From NCBI GenBank assembly GCA_016714645.1, contig JADKCI010000002.1:310001-374000 (forward strand): a stretch of 64,000 nucleotides of DNA, written 5' to 3'. How positions within the stretch are numbered: position 1 is the stretch's first letter; every line of letters begins with the position of its first letter. This DNA is from Chromatiaceae bacterium (GTDB lineage: Bacteria; Pseudomonadota; Gammaproteobacteria; Chromatiales; Chromatiaceae). Under the pieces are notes generated by a model. The model saw only the letters and a program-made list of their open reading frames with translations. It was not told where the DNA came from and searched no databases. Below, in pieces: positions 16,568-26,007 of this stretch. Both the position numbers and the translations under genes were made by a program.

Positions 16568-16960
16568 TCATTCCTCGCAGGAATAGCCGTGGATGACCAG
16601 TCCTTCCTCCAGATGGTCAGCGACCATGGGGTGAGAGAGCAGGTAGTGGGCGGTATTGTCATGCTCTTCGTAATCGTCCTGAGCATCGGCGAGGGCGCTA
16701 TCCCATTCCTCGATCGCGTAATCACCGCGGCCCAACCACATGAGGGCGATGAGTTCCGCCTGCAGGTCCGGGTCCAGGTCCGCCACCGCGGCCTCGACCT
16801 CCTGGACGGTCAGGTCTTCGTGGTGATCCGCCAGGATCTGCATGGCCCAATCGTCGCTGGAACCCGCGGGTGAGTCGGGGATGACGACCTGCTCCTTGGC
16901 TTGAAATTCCCGAGCCCGGGCGATGATATGGCAGACGGTTTCGATACCGAGGTTAAGCAT
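16568..16960 (-). CDS. DUF3775 family protein
   Basis: A 130-aa acidic protein of unknown function. NLGIETVCHIIARAREFQAK followed by DLTVQEVEAAVADLD, LQAELIALMWLGRGDY and a C-terminal LLSHPMVADHLEEGL match the DUF3775 pattern. No neighbour gives a hint of role. Confidence 0.75.
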   Translation of the reverse strand: MLNLGIETVCHIIARAREFQAKEQVVIPDSPAGSSDDWAMQILADHHEDLTVQEVEAAVADLDPDLQAELIALMWLGRGDYAIEEWDSALADAQDDYEEHDNTAHYLLSHPMVADHLEEGLVIHGYSCEE

Positions 16961-17053
16961 GATGGGGTTCCTGAATGGCTTGGCGGAAGTTTACACGTTC
17001 GACGCTCTTGAAGTCCCGGAGGATTCTCCGGGTTACCCGCCAGGGGGATGGGC

Positions 17054-18091
17054 TTAGCCGTTGCGCGGCAGGTACCGATCCCGGTAGGACAGGGTGTCTC
17101 CAACCGTTTCGGCCTGGAGGATGGCGTGGACGATGGCGCGGGTGAGGGTATCGGCCGCCGCGGCGCCGGCCCGGATGAGGCCGGCGGGGACGGAGCCCCA
17201 GGCGGCGTCTTCCTGGAGGGCCGCGAGGGAGATCTGGCCGGTGGCCAGGGAGAAAATCGTGTCGCCGTCGAACAGGGTGTGGGCGGGGCTGATGGCCCGG
17301 GCCAGGCCGTCCTGGGCCATCTGGGCGAGTTTAGTGGCCTGGGCCTTGGTCAGCTCCAGATTGGTGGCCACCACGCCGATGGTGGTGTTGCGGATGGGCT
17401 GGGGAGTCTGGGTTTCCGCGCCGGGGTGGACACTGGGGCAGGGCAGGGACCCGAATTCGTCGCCGATGCCCAGATAGGCCCCGAACAGTTCACCCGTGAT
17501 GGGGTTGACGACACTACCGAAGGGATTGACGGCGACGAGAGCGCCGACGATGACGCCCTGGCCCAGATCGATACTGGCGGACCCCAGGCCGCCCTTGAGG
17601 CCCCCCGCGATGGTGCCCGCGCCCGCGCCGACGTTACCCAGGGGGAAGACGCCGGCCGTCAGGTTCTCGCAGGCCTGGCGGCCAAACTCCGCCGTGGGCC
17701 TGTCCCGGAAGTCCCGGCCAAAGCGGCCAGGGTCGAAAAGGACCGCCGCCGGGACGATGGGAACGACCTGGCCGTCGCCCATGGGCCAGCCCAGCCCCCG
17801 AGCCTCCAGCCAGCTCATGACCCCATCCGCCGCGGCCAGACCGAAGGCGCTGCCGCCGGAGAGGACGATGGCGTTGACCCGATCCACCAGATTGACCGGA
17901 TCGAGAAGGTCGGTTTCTCGGGTGCCGGGGGCGGAGCCGCGTACATCGACACCGCCAACCGCGCCGCCCCGCGCGAGGATGACCGTCGTCCCGGTGTGAT
18001 GGGCGGCGTAATGGCCAACCTCGATGCCGGGTACGTCCGTTATCAGGTTGTTAAGACCGGTCTTGGGTGTGTGCGCGTCGGAGTGAGTCAT
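17054..18091 (-). CDS. P1-family (S58, DmpA/L-aminopeptidase type) peptidase
   Basis: A 345-aa N-terminal-nucleophile hydrolase. NNLITDVPGIEVGH, NAIVLSGGSAFGL (73-85) and NVGAGAGTIAGGLKGGLGSAS (153-173) are family hallmarks. The NTTIGVVATN segment (235-244) is where relatives such as ThnT self-cleave before the nucleophile, here predicted Asn235/Thr236. It probably trims N-terminal residues from peptides, amides or esters; substrate not predictable. Lacks a signal peptide. Downstream of the cytochrome gene's terminator, so separately transcribed. Confidence 0.88.
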   Translation of the reverse strand: MTHSDAHTPKTGLNNLITDVPGIEVGHYAAHHTGTTVILARGGAVGGVDVRGSAPGTRETDLLDPVNLVDRVNAIVLSGGSAFGLAAADGVMSWLEARGLGWPMGDGQVVPIVPAAVLFDPGRFGRDFRDRPTAEFGRQACENLTAGVFPLGNVGAGAGTIAGGLKGGLGSASIDLGQGVIVGALVAVNPFGSVVNPITGELFGAYLGIGDEFGSLPCPSVHPGAETQTPQPIRNTTIGVVATNLELTKAQATKLAQMAQDGLARAISPAHTLFDGDTIFSLATGQISLAALQEDAAWGSVPAGLIRAGAAAADTLTRAIVHAILQAETVGDTLSYRDRYLPRNG

Positions 18092-18132
18092 GGCCTGGAG
18101 CGATAAAGGGGCTGATTAAAATAGGCAACCAT

Positions 18133-18163
18133 AAAAAAGGCATCGGGGCGTACCCCGATGCCT
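18133..18163 (-). terminator. Rho-independent terminator of the pentaheme cytochrome gene
   Basis: On the minus strand an 11-bp perfect stem (18163-18153 with 18148-18138) with a 4-base loop is followed by six T residues. It lies 30 bp after the cytochrome stop codon. Confidence 0.88.
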
Positions 18164-18192
18164 GTGTCGGCCCGGTGGCCGAACCGCTGTAA

Positions 18193-19485
18193 TCAGGGCT
18201 TCGCGATCATCTTCTCGGACTCGGCAATCAAGACCGGGGTCTTGAGGTCATCCGGCAGGTGGGCGAACTTCTTGACCAGGGATGGCCACAGCAGGCTGTA
18301 GTAAAGCTCGCCACGGACCAGGGCGACGTCCTTGGCGGGGATATCGTAGCTCAGGACGCGGGTCTCGTGGGGCTTGAGACGGGAGTCCGCGCCGGCCTTC
18401 TTGGCCTCGGGGGGCGGTACCGGCTTGCCTTCGTCATTGACCAGGGTCAGGAAGAAGTAGGCTTCAGGATCGCCTTCGCTGGGGTGACCCTCGGCATTCC
18501 GCCAGACGACCTGCCCCTTGGCGTCGTAGGCGGTGACCTTGAGGTACATGTTGCGGAAGGGCGCCCCCGTGGGGAGTACATGGGGTTGCTGGTTGGTCAG
18601 GCTGGCGCTGATGGCGAGTTTGCCATCCTTCTTGGGTTCGACGCCGAGGTCGAAGAGGACGGCGCGTTCCAGCATGGGCTGGTCATGGCCGCCGCCGATG
18701 CTGTGATCCGCCAGGCCGCCCGCGATAGGCATGTGGCAGGAAATGCAGTTCACCTGAGTCCGGGACTGAACATATTCGTCGCCCGTACCGCAGAGGGCCA
18801 CGCCATGGGGGTTGTTGCGCTTGTCATGACAGCCCATGCAGGCGTCATTGGTGCGCATCAGTTTGGGGTTACCCTCCATGGGCAAGCCGGGAATCGTCTT
18901 GCCCTCGAACTCCACGGGTTCGCCCAAGTGGGGATTGGGCTTCTGCTCGCCGCTGGCACCCGCGCCGCCGAAGGGGTCGTCACCCTTGGTGAGTTTTTGC
19001 AGGCCCTGATTGAGGCCGGTGGGGGCCTGAATCTTGTCGGAAAGCACATAGGCGTTGATGCCCAGGCGCAGTTTGCCGCCCTCGTCGTTAATGCCCTTGT
19101 AGCTGGCCAGGGTATGACAGGCCACGCAATTGACGCCCTCGGCATAGGCCGGCTTGGCGTCCAGCTTGGTGGTCTTGTCACGGGCGGCGTTGGGTGCGTG
19201 GCAGGCGAGACAGGCCGGGTATTGCTTATTGGCCTTGGCGACCTGGCCTTCTTCCGTCGGGGAGCCGACCTCCGAGTTGTAAAAGGCCGCGTGGATCGGG
19301 TCTTTCATGGCGGAGGACTGGGCGTGCATGGACCCGCTCCACTGCTTATAAATCTCCTGGTGGCAGTTTTTGCAGACCTCGGCGGAGACCTGCTGGATGG
19401 GTTCACTGGCCCAGGCGCCGCTGGCGCCGAGACCAAAAAGCGCCGCCAGGAGGGCGGGCTTGATCAGGAAGGTGGGACTGGGCAT
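18193..19485 (-). CDS. Periplasmic pentaheme c-type cytochrome
   Basis: A 430-aa exported protein with a signal peptide (cleavage after AWA, residue 26). Five CxxCH sites start at Cys38, 92, 120, 216 and 247. The region after residue 265 has no heme site and reads as a beta-rich domain (LTNQQPHVLPTGAPFRNMYLKV), a layout seen in cytochrome c554-like proteins of respiratory chains. It likely carries electrons or reduces a small oxyanion in the periplasm. It is divergent from the octaheme gene with a shared 299-bp promoter region. GAGGAGA precedes ATG 19485. Confidence 0.85.
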   Translation of the reverse strand: MPSPTFLIKPALLAALFGLGASGAWASEPIQQVSAEVCKNCHQEIYKQWSGSMHAQSSAMKDPIHAAFYNSEVGSPTEEGQVAKANKQYPACLACHAPNAARDKTTKLDAKPAYAEGVNCVACHTLASYKGINDEGGKLRLGINAYVLSDKIQAPTGLNQGLQKLTKGDDPFGGAGASGEQKPNPHLGEPVEFEGKTIPGLPMEGNPKLMRTNDACMGCHDKRNNPHGVALCGTGDEYVQSRTQVNCISCHMPIAGGLADHSIGGGHDQPMLERAVLFDLGVEPKKDGKLAISASLTNQQPHVLPTGAPFRNMYLKVTAYDAKGQVVWRNAEGHPSEGDPEAYFFLTLVNDEGKPVPPPEAKKAGADSRLKPHETRVLSYDIPAKDVALVRGELYYSLLWPSLVKKFAHLPDDLKTPVLIAESEKMIAKP

Positions 19486-19784
19486 GGTCGTGTGTCTCCT
19501 CGTGCCTCTTTAGGGTGTTAGGGGCGGTCATTGCCGGCCTGGAGACTATAGTTGTCGCCCATGGCTCTCCCGTCAACCAAGTAGTTTTATAAGCTATTGT
19601 GTTTGCTAATATAATCAAAATTTAAAATACTAATATATTTGCTGATTTAGCCTAGCCGCAGCATAATTCCTCCCTGATAACGCCCCGCCGGCGGGAGTCT
19701 GGCGCGGTCCTGGTAACGCATAAGTCGGCGTTAACCCAGAACAATAACAAGCCCCAGGCTGTTTCACGAGAGGAGGAATCACGG
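19486..19784. promoter_or_regulatory. Divergent promoter region between cytochrome genes
   Basis: The segment 19590-19660 is strikingly AT-rich in a GC-rich neighbourhood, as expected for a regulated divergent promoter. A strong GAGAGGAGG ribosome site lies just before the octaheme ATG. I looked for FNR/Dnr-type TTGAT-N4-ATCAA boxes and found only a half-matching site (ATCAA near 19612), which I do not call. Confidence 0.45.
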
Positions 19785-21251
19785 ATGCCCGACATCCCTA
19801 TCGGTTTGATGGCCGCTGCCCGGATCGGTGCCGCGCTCGGTTTATTCTGGTGTGCGGGGCCCCTGATGGCGGCCAAGGTGCCCCTGGACCCCAGTCACTG
19901 GGGCAATCCGGTGGGCGAGGAATGCGTGAACTGCCACACCAAGTCCTCGGCGGGGTTGGCCCAGGAGTGGCGGGAGAGCGCGCATGCCAAGGCTGGGGTC
20001 AATTGCATGGACTGTCATCAAGCCGAGGTGGCGGACCCGGACGCCATCAAGCACGAGGGTCAGTTCATCGCCACCATCGTGTCGCCCCGGGATTGCGCGC
20101 GCTGTCACGAGGCCGAGTTCCGGGACCAGCAGGGTTCGGTCCATGCCGAGGCCTACAGCCTCATCAAGGACCGCATCCCGGCCCTGGCCGAAAACTTGAC
20201 CGGAATGGCGGTGCAGGCCGCCGGCTGCGACCAGTGTCACGGTTCCCGGGTAAAGGTGAAGGGGGATGGCACCCTTGACCCGGACACCTGGCCCAATTCC
20301 GGCATTGGCCGTATCAACCCGGATGGCTCCAAGGGCTCCTGCTCGGCCTGTCATGGCCGGCACCTCTTCTCCAAGGCCCAGGCCCGGGAACCGGAGGCCT
20401 GCGCGCGCTGCCATTCCGGGCCGGACTCGCCCGACGCGGAGATTTTCGCGGCCTCCAAGCATGGCATGATCTTCGCGTCCCAGCGGCAGCGCATGAACCT
20501 GGATGCACCCGAGTGGGTCGCTGGCAAGGACTACACGGCGGCGCCCACCTGCGCCACCTGCCACATGGGGGCGGCCGGCAAGTTGCCTTCGACCCACGAC
20601 GTGGGCATGCGTAATGCCTGGGCCCTTAATTCGCCCGTGTCCCACCGCCAGTATCTGGTGCTGCTAGAGGATGGGGGTAAGCTGGAGATCCCCGCGGGGG
20701 CACCCGTGCCCAAGCGGGGTGAGGAAATCCCTAAGCTGGACGGCAGCCTTGCCAAGGTGAAAGCAGTGGTGACGCCCGAGCGCCGGCGCGAGGTCATGAG
20801 CATGGTGTGCCTGGAATGCCATAGCAAGGCCCTCACCCAGGGTTTCATGAAGCAGTTCGACAATGTCGTGGAATTGTTCAATACCAAGTTCGCCGAGCCG
20901 GCCAAGGCCATCATGGCTGACCTCTACCAGGGTGGCTATCTGACCCCGCTCGCCTTTGACGAGCCCCTGGAGTTCACTTACTGGGAACTCTGGCACGACG
21001 AGGGCGCCCGTGCTCGGCATGGCGCCTCCATGGCCAGCCCCAATCATGCCTGGTGGGAAGGCATGTATCTGGTTGGCCGTAACTTCTATGGCCGCTTCCT
21101 GCCCCAGGTCCGGGAAGAGGCGGGGGCCGAGGCCCAGGCCATCATCAACCGGCATCTGACGGACGAGGCGGGTCATGGCTGGCTGGCCCATCCCGACCAG
21201 GTCAACCCCATCCTGGGCCTTGGCCAGCGCGAGGCAGGCGATGATGGCTAG
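19785..21251 (+). CDS. Octaheme cytochrome c of the hydroxylamine oxidoreductase family
   Basis: An exported 488-aa protein with eight CxxCH sites, starting at Cys47, 74, 104, 148, 186, 206, 256 and 342, in the spacing of the HAO/octaheme reductase family. The signal peptide ends near residue 30. In SPNHAWWEGMY (418-428), Asn-His stands where I expect the P460-cross-linking tyrosine of oxidative HAOs. That would favour a reductive enzyme (nitrite or hydroxylamine to ammonia) as in epsilonproteobacterial HaoA; this is from memory and needs an alignment. The overlapping NapC gene supports quinol-driven reduction. Confidence 0.88.
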   Translation: MPDIPIGLMAAARIGAALGLFWCAGPLMAAKVPLDPSHWGNPVGEECVNCHTKSSAGLAQEWRESAHAKAGVNCMDCHQAEVADPDAIKHEGQFIATIVSPRDCARCHEAEFRDQQGSVHAEAYSLIKDRIPALAENLTGMAVQAAGCDQCHGSRVKVKGDGTLDPDTWPNSGIGRINPDGSKGSCSACHGRHLFSKAQAREPEACARCHSGPDSPDAEIFAASKHGMIFASQRQRMNLDAPEWVAGKDYTAAPTCATCHMGAAGKLPSTHDVGMRNAWALNSPVSHRQYLVLLEDGGKLEIPAGAPVPKRGEEIPKLDGSLAKVKAVVTPERRREVMSMVCLECHSKALTQGFMKQFDNVVELFNTKFAEPAKAIMADLYQGGYLTPLAFDEPLEFTYWELWHDEGARARHGASMASPNHAWWEGMYLVGRNFYGRFLPQVREEAGAEAQAIINRHLTDEAGHGWLAHPDQVNPILGLGQREAGDDG

Positions 21252-21870
21252 GTTCCTCGCCGCGATCCCCATCAGCCGCCCCATCTTCATCGCCCTGATC
21301 CTGGGCGGTCTGGCCGGGATGCTGTTCATGGTGTTTTTGCTGGAGTTCGACCACTACTCCAGCACCAATGAATTTTGCACCTCCTGTCATTCCATGACTT
21401 ACGTCGAGGAGGAATACCAGAAGTCGGTCCACTACAATCCGGTCTCCGGGGTACGGGCCGGGTGTGGGGATTGTCATGTCTCGGCGGGGGTGTTCGCCGC
21501 TACCTGGGACCACATCAAGGGCGGCAAGGACCTGTGGAAGCAGCTCTTTGGCGCCGATTATGATGATCCGGTCGTCAATGCCCTGCATCTGCCCGAGGCC
21601 GCCTTTGTGACGCGCCAATGGTTCCGGGATACCAACTCGGCCACCTGTCAGCGTTGCCATGTCCTGGAGGCCATCCAGGGCAAGCGCGCCGATACGGCGG
21701 CTATCCATCGCGAGGAGACCCAAGGTAAAAGCTGCATCGACTGTCATGAAAATCTGGTCCATCGGCATGTCCCCAGCCAGGAGACCTTTAAACGCGAGGC
21801 ATGGAACCAGATGATAGAGGAGGAATTTGGACTGCTGCCGGGCACGGCAGAACGGCTGCTGGCGGAATAG
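21241..21870 (+). CDS. NapC/NirT-family tetraheme quinol dehydrogenase
   Basis: Membrane-anchored cytochrome that takes electrons from quinol and passes them to a periplasmic reductase. One N-terminal transmembrane helix (about residues 15-34) is followed by four CxxCH sites starting at Cys46, 75, 136 and 165. The start (21241, or 21244) overlaps the end of the octaheme gene and GAGG precedes it, so the two are translationally coupled. The obvious partner is the octaheme protein. Confidence 0.9.
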   Translation: MMARFLAAIPISRPIFIALILGGLAGMLFMVFLLEFDHYSSTNEFCTSCHSMTYVEEEYQKSVHYNPVSGVRAGCGDCHVSAGVFAATWDHIKGGKDLWKQLFGADYDDPVVNALHLPEAAFVTRQWFRDTNSATCQRCHVLEAIQGKRADTAAIHREETQGKSCIDCHENLVHRHVPSQETFKREAWNQMIEEEFGLLPGTAERLLAE

Positions 21871-21955
21871 CCGGCGGGGGATTAGCCTCGGGATGATCCG
21901 GTCAGGCCGGACCGTCCCATTCTCGATAATAAAGCTGTCGTGAGCCCGCCTGTCC

Positions 21956-22177
21956 TCACTTACGGCATGAGGACAGGCGCTGGTCGCTGCCGGGCAGGAG
22001 GGCGATGATCAGGGTGATCGCCAGGACGGCAACGGCGGCTAACCCCGAGAAGAGGGCCAGACCCATGATAGGGGCGGGGAAGCTGAACAGTCGCGCGGCG
22101 AACTCCAGCGTCAGACTGGCGAGGAGCAGGAAGGCGGAGAGGAGGACGGCGAGGCGCAAACCTTGACAGTTGAGCAT
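21956..22177 (-). CDS. Small two-helix membrane protein (73 aa)
   Basis: Two hydrophobic segments (about residues 8-30 and 34-63) with few charges, preceded by GGAG at good spacing from ATG 22177. No family recognised. It is convergent with the NapC gene and divergent from the DUF6279 gene. Confidence 0.55.
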   Translation of the reverse strand: MLNCQGLRLAVLLSAFLLLASLTLEFAARLFSFPAPIMGLALFSGLAAVAVLAITLIIALLPGSDQRLSSCRK

Positions 22178-22254
22178 GTCAATCTCCAGTGGTGTGTAGA
22201 TAAGTAAATACTAATACACTAACTTTATTTTAGCAAGAATCCCATCAAAAACTG

Positions 22255-23148
22255 TTGAATTACATCCTGCCATTGTCGCCATTTGCGACCCGCTTGGCCT
22301 TGGTGCTGCTGGTGGCCGTGCTGACCCTGGTGGGTTGCAGCGCGCTAACTATCGCCTACAACCGGGCCGATTTTTTCATGAAGGCCTACGCCAAGGATTA
22401 CCTGGACCTGGAGCCGCTACAGGTCGCGAGCTGGGAGCCCTTGCTCACCCGGGAGCTGGCGCGCCATCGCGCCGAGGAACTACCCCATTTGGCCGCCTAT
22501 GCGAACCAAGTTCTGCGGGCAAGCCGGCTCGGTTTCGACGAGCGCAACATCACCTGTCTGATCGATTCATCCCGCGACCTCTACCAGCGTCAGGCGCGCT
22601 ACGCGGTGACCCTGGTGACGCCCCTGCTGGTGGGGCTGAGCCCGGCGCAGATCAAGAGTCTGGACAAGCGGTTCAAGGAGGAGGCCGAGGAGGATCTGGC
22701 GGAGTTGGCCGAAGGCGGCGGCGCGGGCGAGCGTAAGCAACGGACTCGGCGCCTGGTGGATGCCATCGAGGACTGGACAGGCCCTCTGGCGAGCGCGCAA
22801 GAGGCCCTGGTGGCCGAGGCTATGGGCCGCCTGCCCGAGACCCGGAGGCTCTATCTCGACTATCGCGGCCGGCAACGCGGCGACTTGATCGCCTTGCTGG
22901 AAGCCAGGGCGGGAGAGGCCAGCATCAGTGCCTTCCTGACGGCTTGGCTGGTGGATTGGCGTGATATGCCGCCCGCGCTGGATCAGGCGAGAGGCGCCAT
23001 GAATGCGGGTATCGCCGAACTCTTCATCCGTCTTGCCGCCAGCCTGGATCAAACCCAGCGTGATCGGTTGGACAAGCGATTGCGCGACCTGCGCGACGAT
23101 CTTATGGAACTCCAGCGGCAACCCCAGATGGCGACCCTGTCCTGCTAG
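22255..23148 (+). CDS. DUF6279-family lipoprotein
   Basis: An exported, probably outer-membrane lipoprotein of 297 aa. The hydrophobic N-terminus ends in the lipobox LVGC. SALTIAYNRADFFMKAYAKD and the long helical, arginine-rich remainder match DUF6279. The start is uncertain: TTG 22255 has no good ribosome site, and internal TTG/GTG codons a few residues later would keep most of the signal peptide. Function unknown. Confidence 0.78.
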   Translation: MNYILPLSPFATRLALVLLVAVLTLVGCSALTIAYNRADFFMKAYAKDYLDLEPLQVASWEPLLTRELARHRAEELPHLAAYANQVLRASRLGFDERNITCLIDSSRDLYQRQARYAVTLVTPLLVGLSPAQIKSLDKRFKEEAEEDLAELAEGGGAGERKQRTRRLVDAIEDWTGPLASAQEALVAEAMGRLPETRRLYLDYRGRQRGDLIALLEARAGEASISAFLTAWLVDWRDMPPALDQARGAMNAGIAELFIRLAASLDQTQRDRLDKRLRDLRDDLMELQRQPQMATLSC

Positions 23149-23247
23149 CGGGTCCCGCCGGGCCTGATAGCCGGAGATCCCGTTGGCTGGGAGGGGCGCG
23201 CGACGGGCGGCAAGGCGGCAAGGCGGCCTGGACCCTCGGCCTCAGGC

Positions 23248-24732
23248 TCAGGCCTCTAGGAACTCCAGAGAGAGATGCTTATCGGGGACTCCCCTGTCCC
23301 GCAAGCCTGCCGCCAGCGGTTCGATCCGCGCTCGCGGACCCGCCAGATAGAAGCGCCGGCTGATCGGATCGGGGTGGTCGGCGATCACCAGGGCCAGGAT
23401 GTCCTCCAAGCTGGCATCGACCATGGGCGTCACGAAAAAGTTATCCAGGGCGTCCTTCATGGCCCGGTACCAGCGCCACTGGTTTTTGCAGGAGAAGGGC
23501 TCCCCGGCGGGGCATGCCAGTAGAGATGGAAGGATTCGATCAGATCGATGGAGACGCCATGCTCGATCAGGCCCCGCACCGGGGCTATGCCCTCGCCGAA
23601 GGCGATGAAGACCGCCGGCGCCGGGGAGGATTCATCGAGGACGAAACGGCCCATGGGGCCCTCCAGGTTGACGAGGTGGCCTGGCCGCACCTGGTCGCTG
23701 AAGAGGGCCTCGGCAAAGGGGTTGCCAGGCCGTCGCCGGACCAGAAACTGAAGGTGGCGAGGATCGCAGGGACAACTGGCGATGGGGAGTTCGGCGCTGG
23801 CGCCATCCTCCAACCGCAGCAGGGCGCGCTGGCCGGCCATGAAGCGGAGGGTGTGGGTGCGGGGGGTCTGGATCTGGAGACCCAAGAGGTCCGGGTCCAG
23901 CACCTCCTTTTTGCGCACCGAGGCGCGGATCTCCTGACACGGCAGGTCATCGACACTCAGGGCCTCCGCCGCCTCCAGCACCAGGTCGGTGACGGCGGTG
24001 TTGGAGCAGGCCAAGATATAGCCCATCTGTTTTTCGCGGGTACTGAGGAGGTAGTCGTGGTCGCGCATCTTCCAGACCTCGCCGCTCACCACCCGGGCCT
24101 TGCAGGCGCCACAATTGCCGCTGGAGCAGCCGTAGGCGAGATTGAGGCCGGCGCGTACCGAGGCATCGAGAATGCTCTCGTTGCCCTCGACGAAAAAGTC
24201 ACGTCCACTGGGGATGATCTTGATATTGGCGGCCATGAGACGCAGGAAGGTGTCCTTGGCAAAGAGCTGGGCTTCGCGGTCGGGCTGGGGGCCGGCCGCC
24301 AGTTCCAGGCGGGCTTGGGCCAGCCAATCGGTGAGTTCCTGGGCCAGGGCCCGGGGATCCGCGCCTTGGCTGACCAGGGTGGCCAGCCGCGTTTCGACTT
24401 CGTCGAGGAGGGCCTGGGCGGCATCCAGGGCCGTCGCTTTGGCCACCAGGGCCTTGCTCATGGCCTTGAGGCGGGTCACCAGTACCTCCGGGACTGGGCA
24501 GCATGGTGTCGGCATCATGGGAACGCGGCAGGGCCTCGGCCTTGATGCGCTGTACCCGCTCAAGGGCGTCGTCATTTTCCAGGCTCACCCGCGGAAAGAC
24601 CCGTAACAGGTCGCTAACCGCGATTTCACCCTCGAAGGTGGTCAAGTCGCCGCGCCGTATGTGTCTCTGGATCTCGGCACGGGTCACCCCGGCGAGACGC
24701 GCGGATCGGGAGAGGCTCAGGAGTTGGGTCAT
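23248..24732 (-). pseudogene. HTH-ferredoxin-FAD/NAD reductase fusion, two frameshifts
   Basis: Three frames read in order give one ~490-aa protein. From ATG 24732 comes a MerR-like HTH (LSRSARLAGVTRAEIQRHIRRG). After a shift near 24491 comes a helical linker, then a plant-type 2Fe-2S ferredoxin domain with CSSGNCGAC and a fourth cysteine in LACSN, then a ferredoxin-NADP reductase-type FAD domain. After a second shift at 23502-23505 comes the NAD-binding end (ADHPDPISRRFYLAGP). Each shift is repaired by one base in a G/C run, so sequencing error is a real alternative to a dead gene. Likely an electron-transfer reductase; partner unknown. Confidence 0.8.
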
Positions 24733-25002
24733 CGGCAAATCCCGGGGGGGTTGGTGGTGGCGGCCTACCCCCGCCAGGGCCGGCCTGGTGGACTACTTCC
24801 TTGTCTTGGCCTTGGGGATATTTATACCCCCTTGCTGGCTGCTTGGCCAGCCAGGGGCATCTGGGGGAGGAACTTGAGCTAGCCTCGGGCTGTCTTTAAC
24901 GAATTGCCTAGCGGCCTGCTTAAGCCTTTGGCCAGCGGCTAAGGGGTTGCTCAGGGTATTTCATGGCACATTTCAACCATCACCTCTTCAGGAGCAAAAC
25001 TC

Positions 25003-25818
25003 ATGGTAAATGGTCTCTTTGATCAACTGTTGAAGTCTGGACAGGATCTGCTCAACAAGCAGCAGACCGGTGGACAGGGCGCTGGGCCGGCCAGCGGTGG
25101 GGGCGCGCTGGACGGCCTTGGCGGCCTATTCGGCAAGGATCAGGGCAGCGGTGGCGGTGGTGGGGTAATGGACGTCCTGGGTGGCCTCTTCAATAAGGGC
25201 CAGGAGGGTGGCAATTCCTCACTGAGTAGCTTCCTCACCGGCGCCGGTGGCGGCGCCCTGGCGGGAAGCGCCCTGAGTCTGCTGCTGGGCAATAAAGGCG
25301 GGAGAGAGATCGTCGGCAATGTCCTTACCTACGGGGGCATGGCGGCGGTGGGGGCGATTGCCTACAAGGCCTACAACAATTGGCAGGCCAACCAGGCCCC
25401 GGGCACCACCCAGGCCGAGCCCCAGACCCTGGACCGTCTGCCCCAGGCCCAGGCGGAGCAACATCAGCGGGCGATACTCCTGGCCATGGTCACCGCCGCC
25501 AAGGCCGATGGTCATGTCGATGAACGCGAACAGGGCTTGATGAAGGAGGCCCTAACAAAGCTGGGCGGCGGCAATGCCGAATTTGAACAGTGGCTGGCCA
25601 CCGAGCTGAACAAACCCCTGGACCCCGCCGCGGTGGCGCGGGCCGCGACCACCCCGGAAATGGCGGCGGAGATCTATATCGCCAGCGTCCTAGTGGTCAA
25701 TGAGGAGCATTTTCTGGAGCGGGCCTACCTGGAGGAGCTGGCGCGCCAACTCCGTCTGGAACCTGGCCTCAAGGCCGAGTTGGAGCAGCAGGTCAAGCTG
25801 GCGCTGGCCAAGGGTTAG
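25003..25818 (+). CDS. DUF533 (YebE/TerB-like) protein
   Basis: A 271-aa protein. MVNGLFDQLLKSGQDLL is followed by a glycine-rich stretch with repeated DGLGGLFGK/DVLGGLFNK motifs, a hydrophobic glycine-rich segment (about 78-122) and a TerB-like helical domain with AKADGHVDEREQGLM and DPAAVARAATTPEMAAEIY. This is the YebE family, an inner-membrane protein of unknown role. AGGAG precedes ATG 25003. Confidence 0.85.
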   Translation: MVNGLFDQLLKSGQDLLNKQQTGGQGAGPASGGGALDGLGGLFGKDQGSGGGGGVMDVLGGLFNKGQEGGNSSLSSFLTGAGGGALAGSALSLLLGNKGGREIVGNVLTYGGMAAVGAIAYKAYNNWQANQAPGTTQAEPQTLDRLPQAQAEQHQRAILLAMVTAAKADGHVDEREQGLMKEALTKLGGGNAEFEQWLATELNKPLDPAAVARAATTPEMAAEIYIASVLVVNEEHFLERAYLEELARQLRLEPGLKAELEQQVKLALAKG

Positions 25819-25852
25819 CAATAGACCGATAACCAAAGAGTTTTCTGGCCTG

Positions 25853-25956
25853 CAGGGCCGGGTGGCGGCGGGTGGGGGACGCCGTGAATAGGTCCCTGTA
25901 GGCTTGGCGACAGCATCCCTGCTGTCGACACCCCCACCCACCGCCACCCGGCCCTG
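25853..25956. repeat. Long-stem dispersed element, copy 2
   Basis: A 26-bp inverted repeat with one mismatch (25853-25878 with 25931-25956) encloses a 52-base core (25879-25930) with an internal 8-bp hairpin (25908-25915 with 25920-25927). The core matches copy 1 at 49/52 positions; the arms do not match copy 1 along their length but remain complementary to each other. It lies between convergent genes just after the DUF533 stop and could also act as a terminator. Confidence 0.85.
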
Positions 25957-26007
25957 CTGCTGTTATGCCGAAGATGGACGAGTTCTGGATATCCCGATGG
26001 GTCCCGA

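Noticed and set aside
19590..19660. FNR/Dnr-type box in the divergent cytochrome promoter
   Set aside because: Only one half-site matches; spacing of the other half is wrong.
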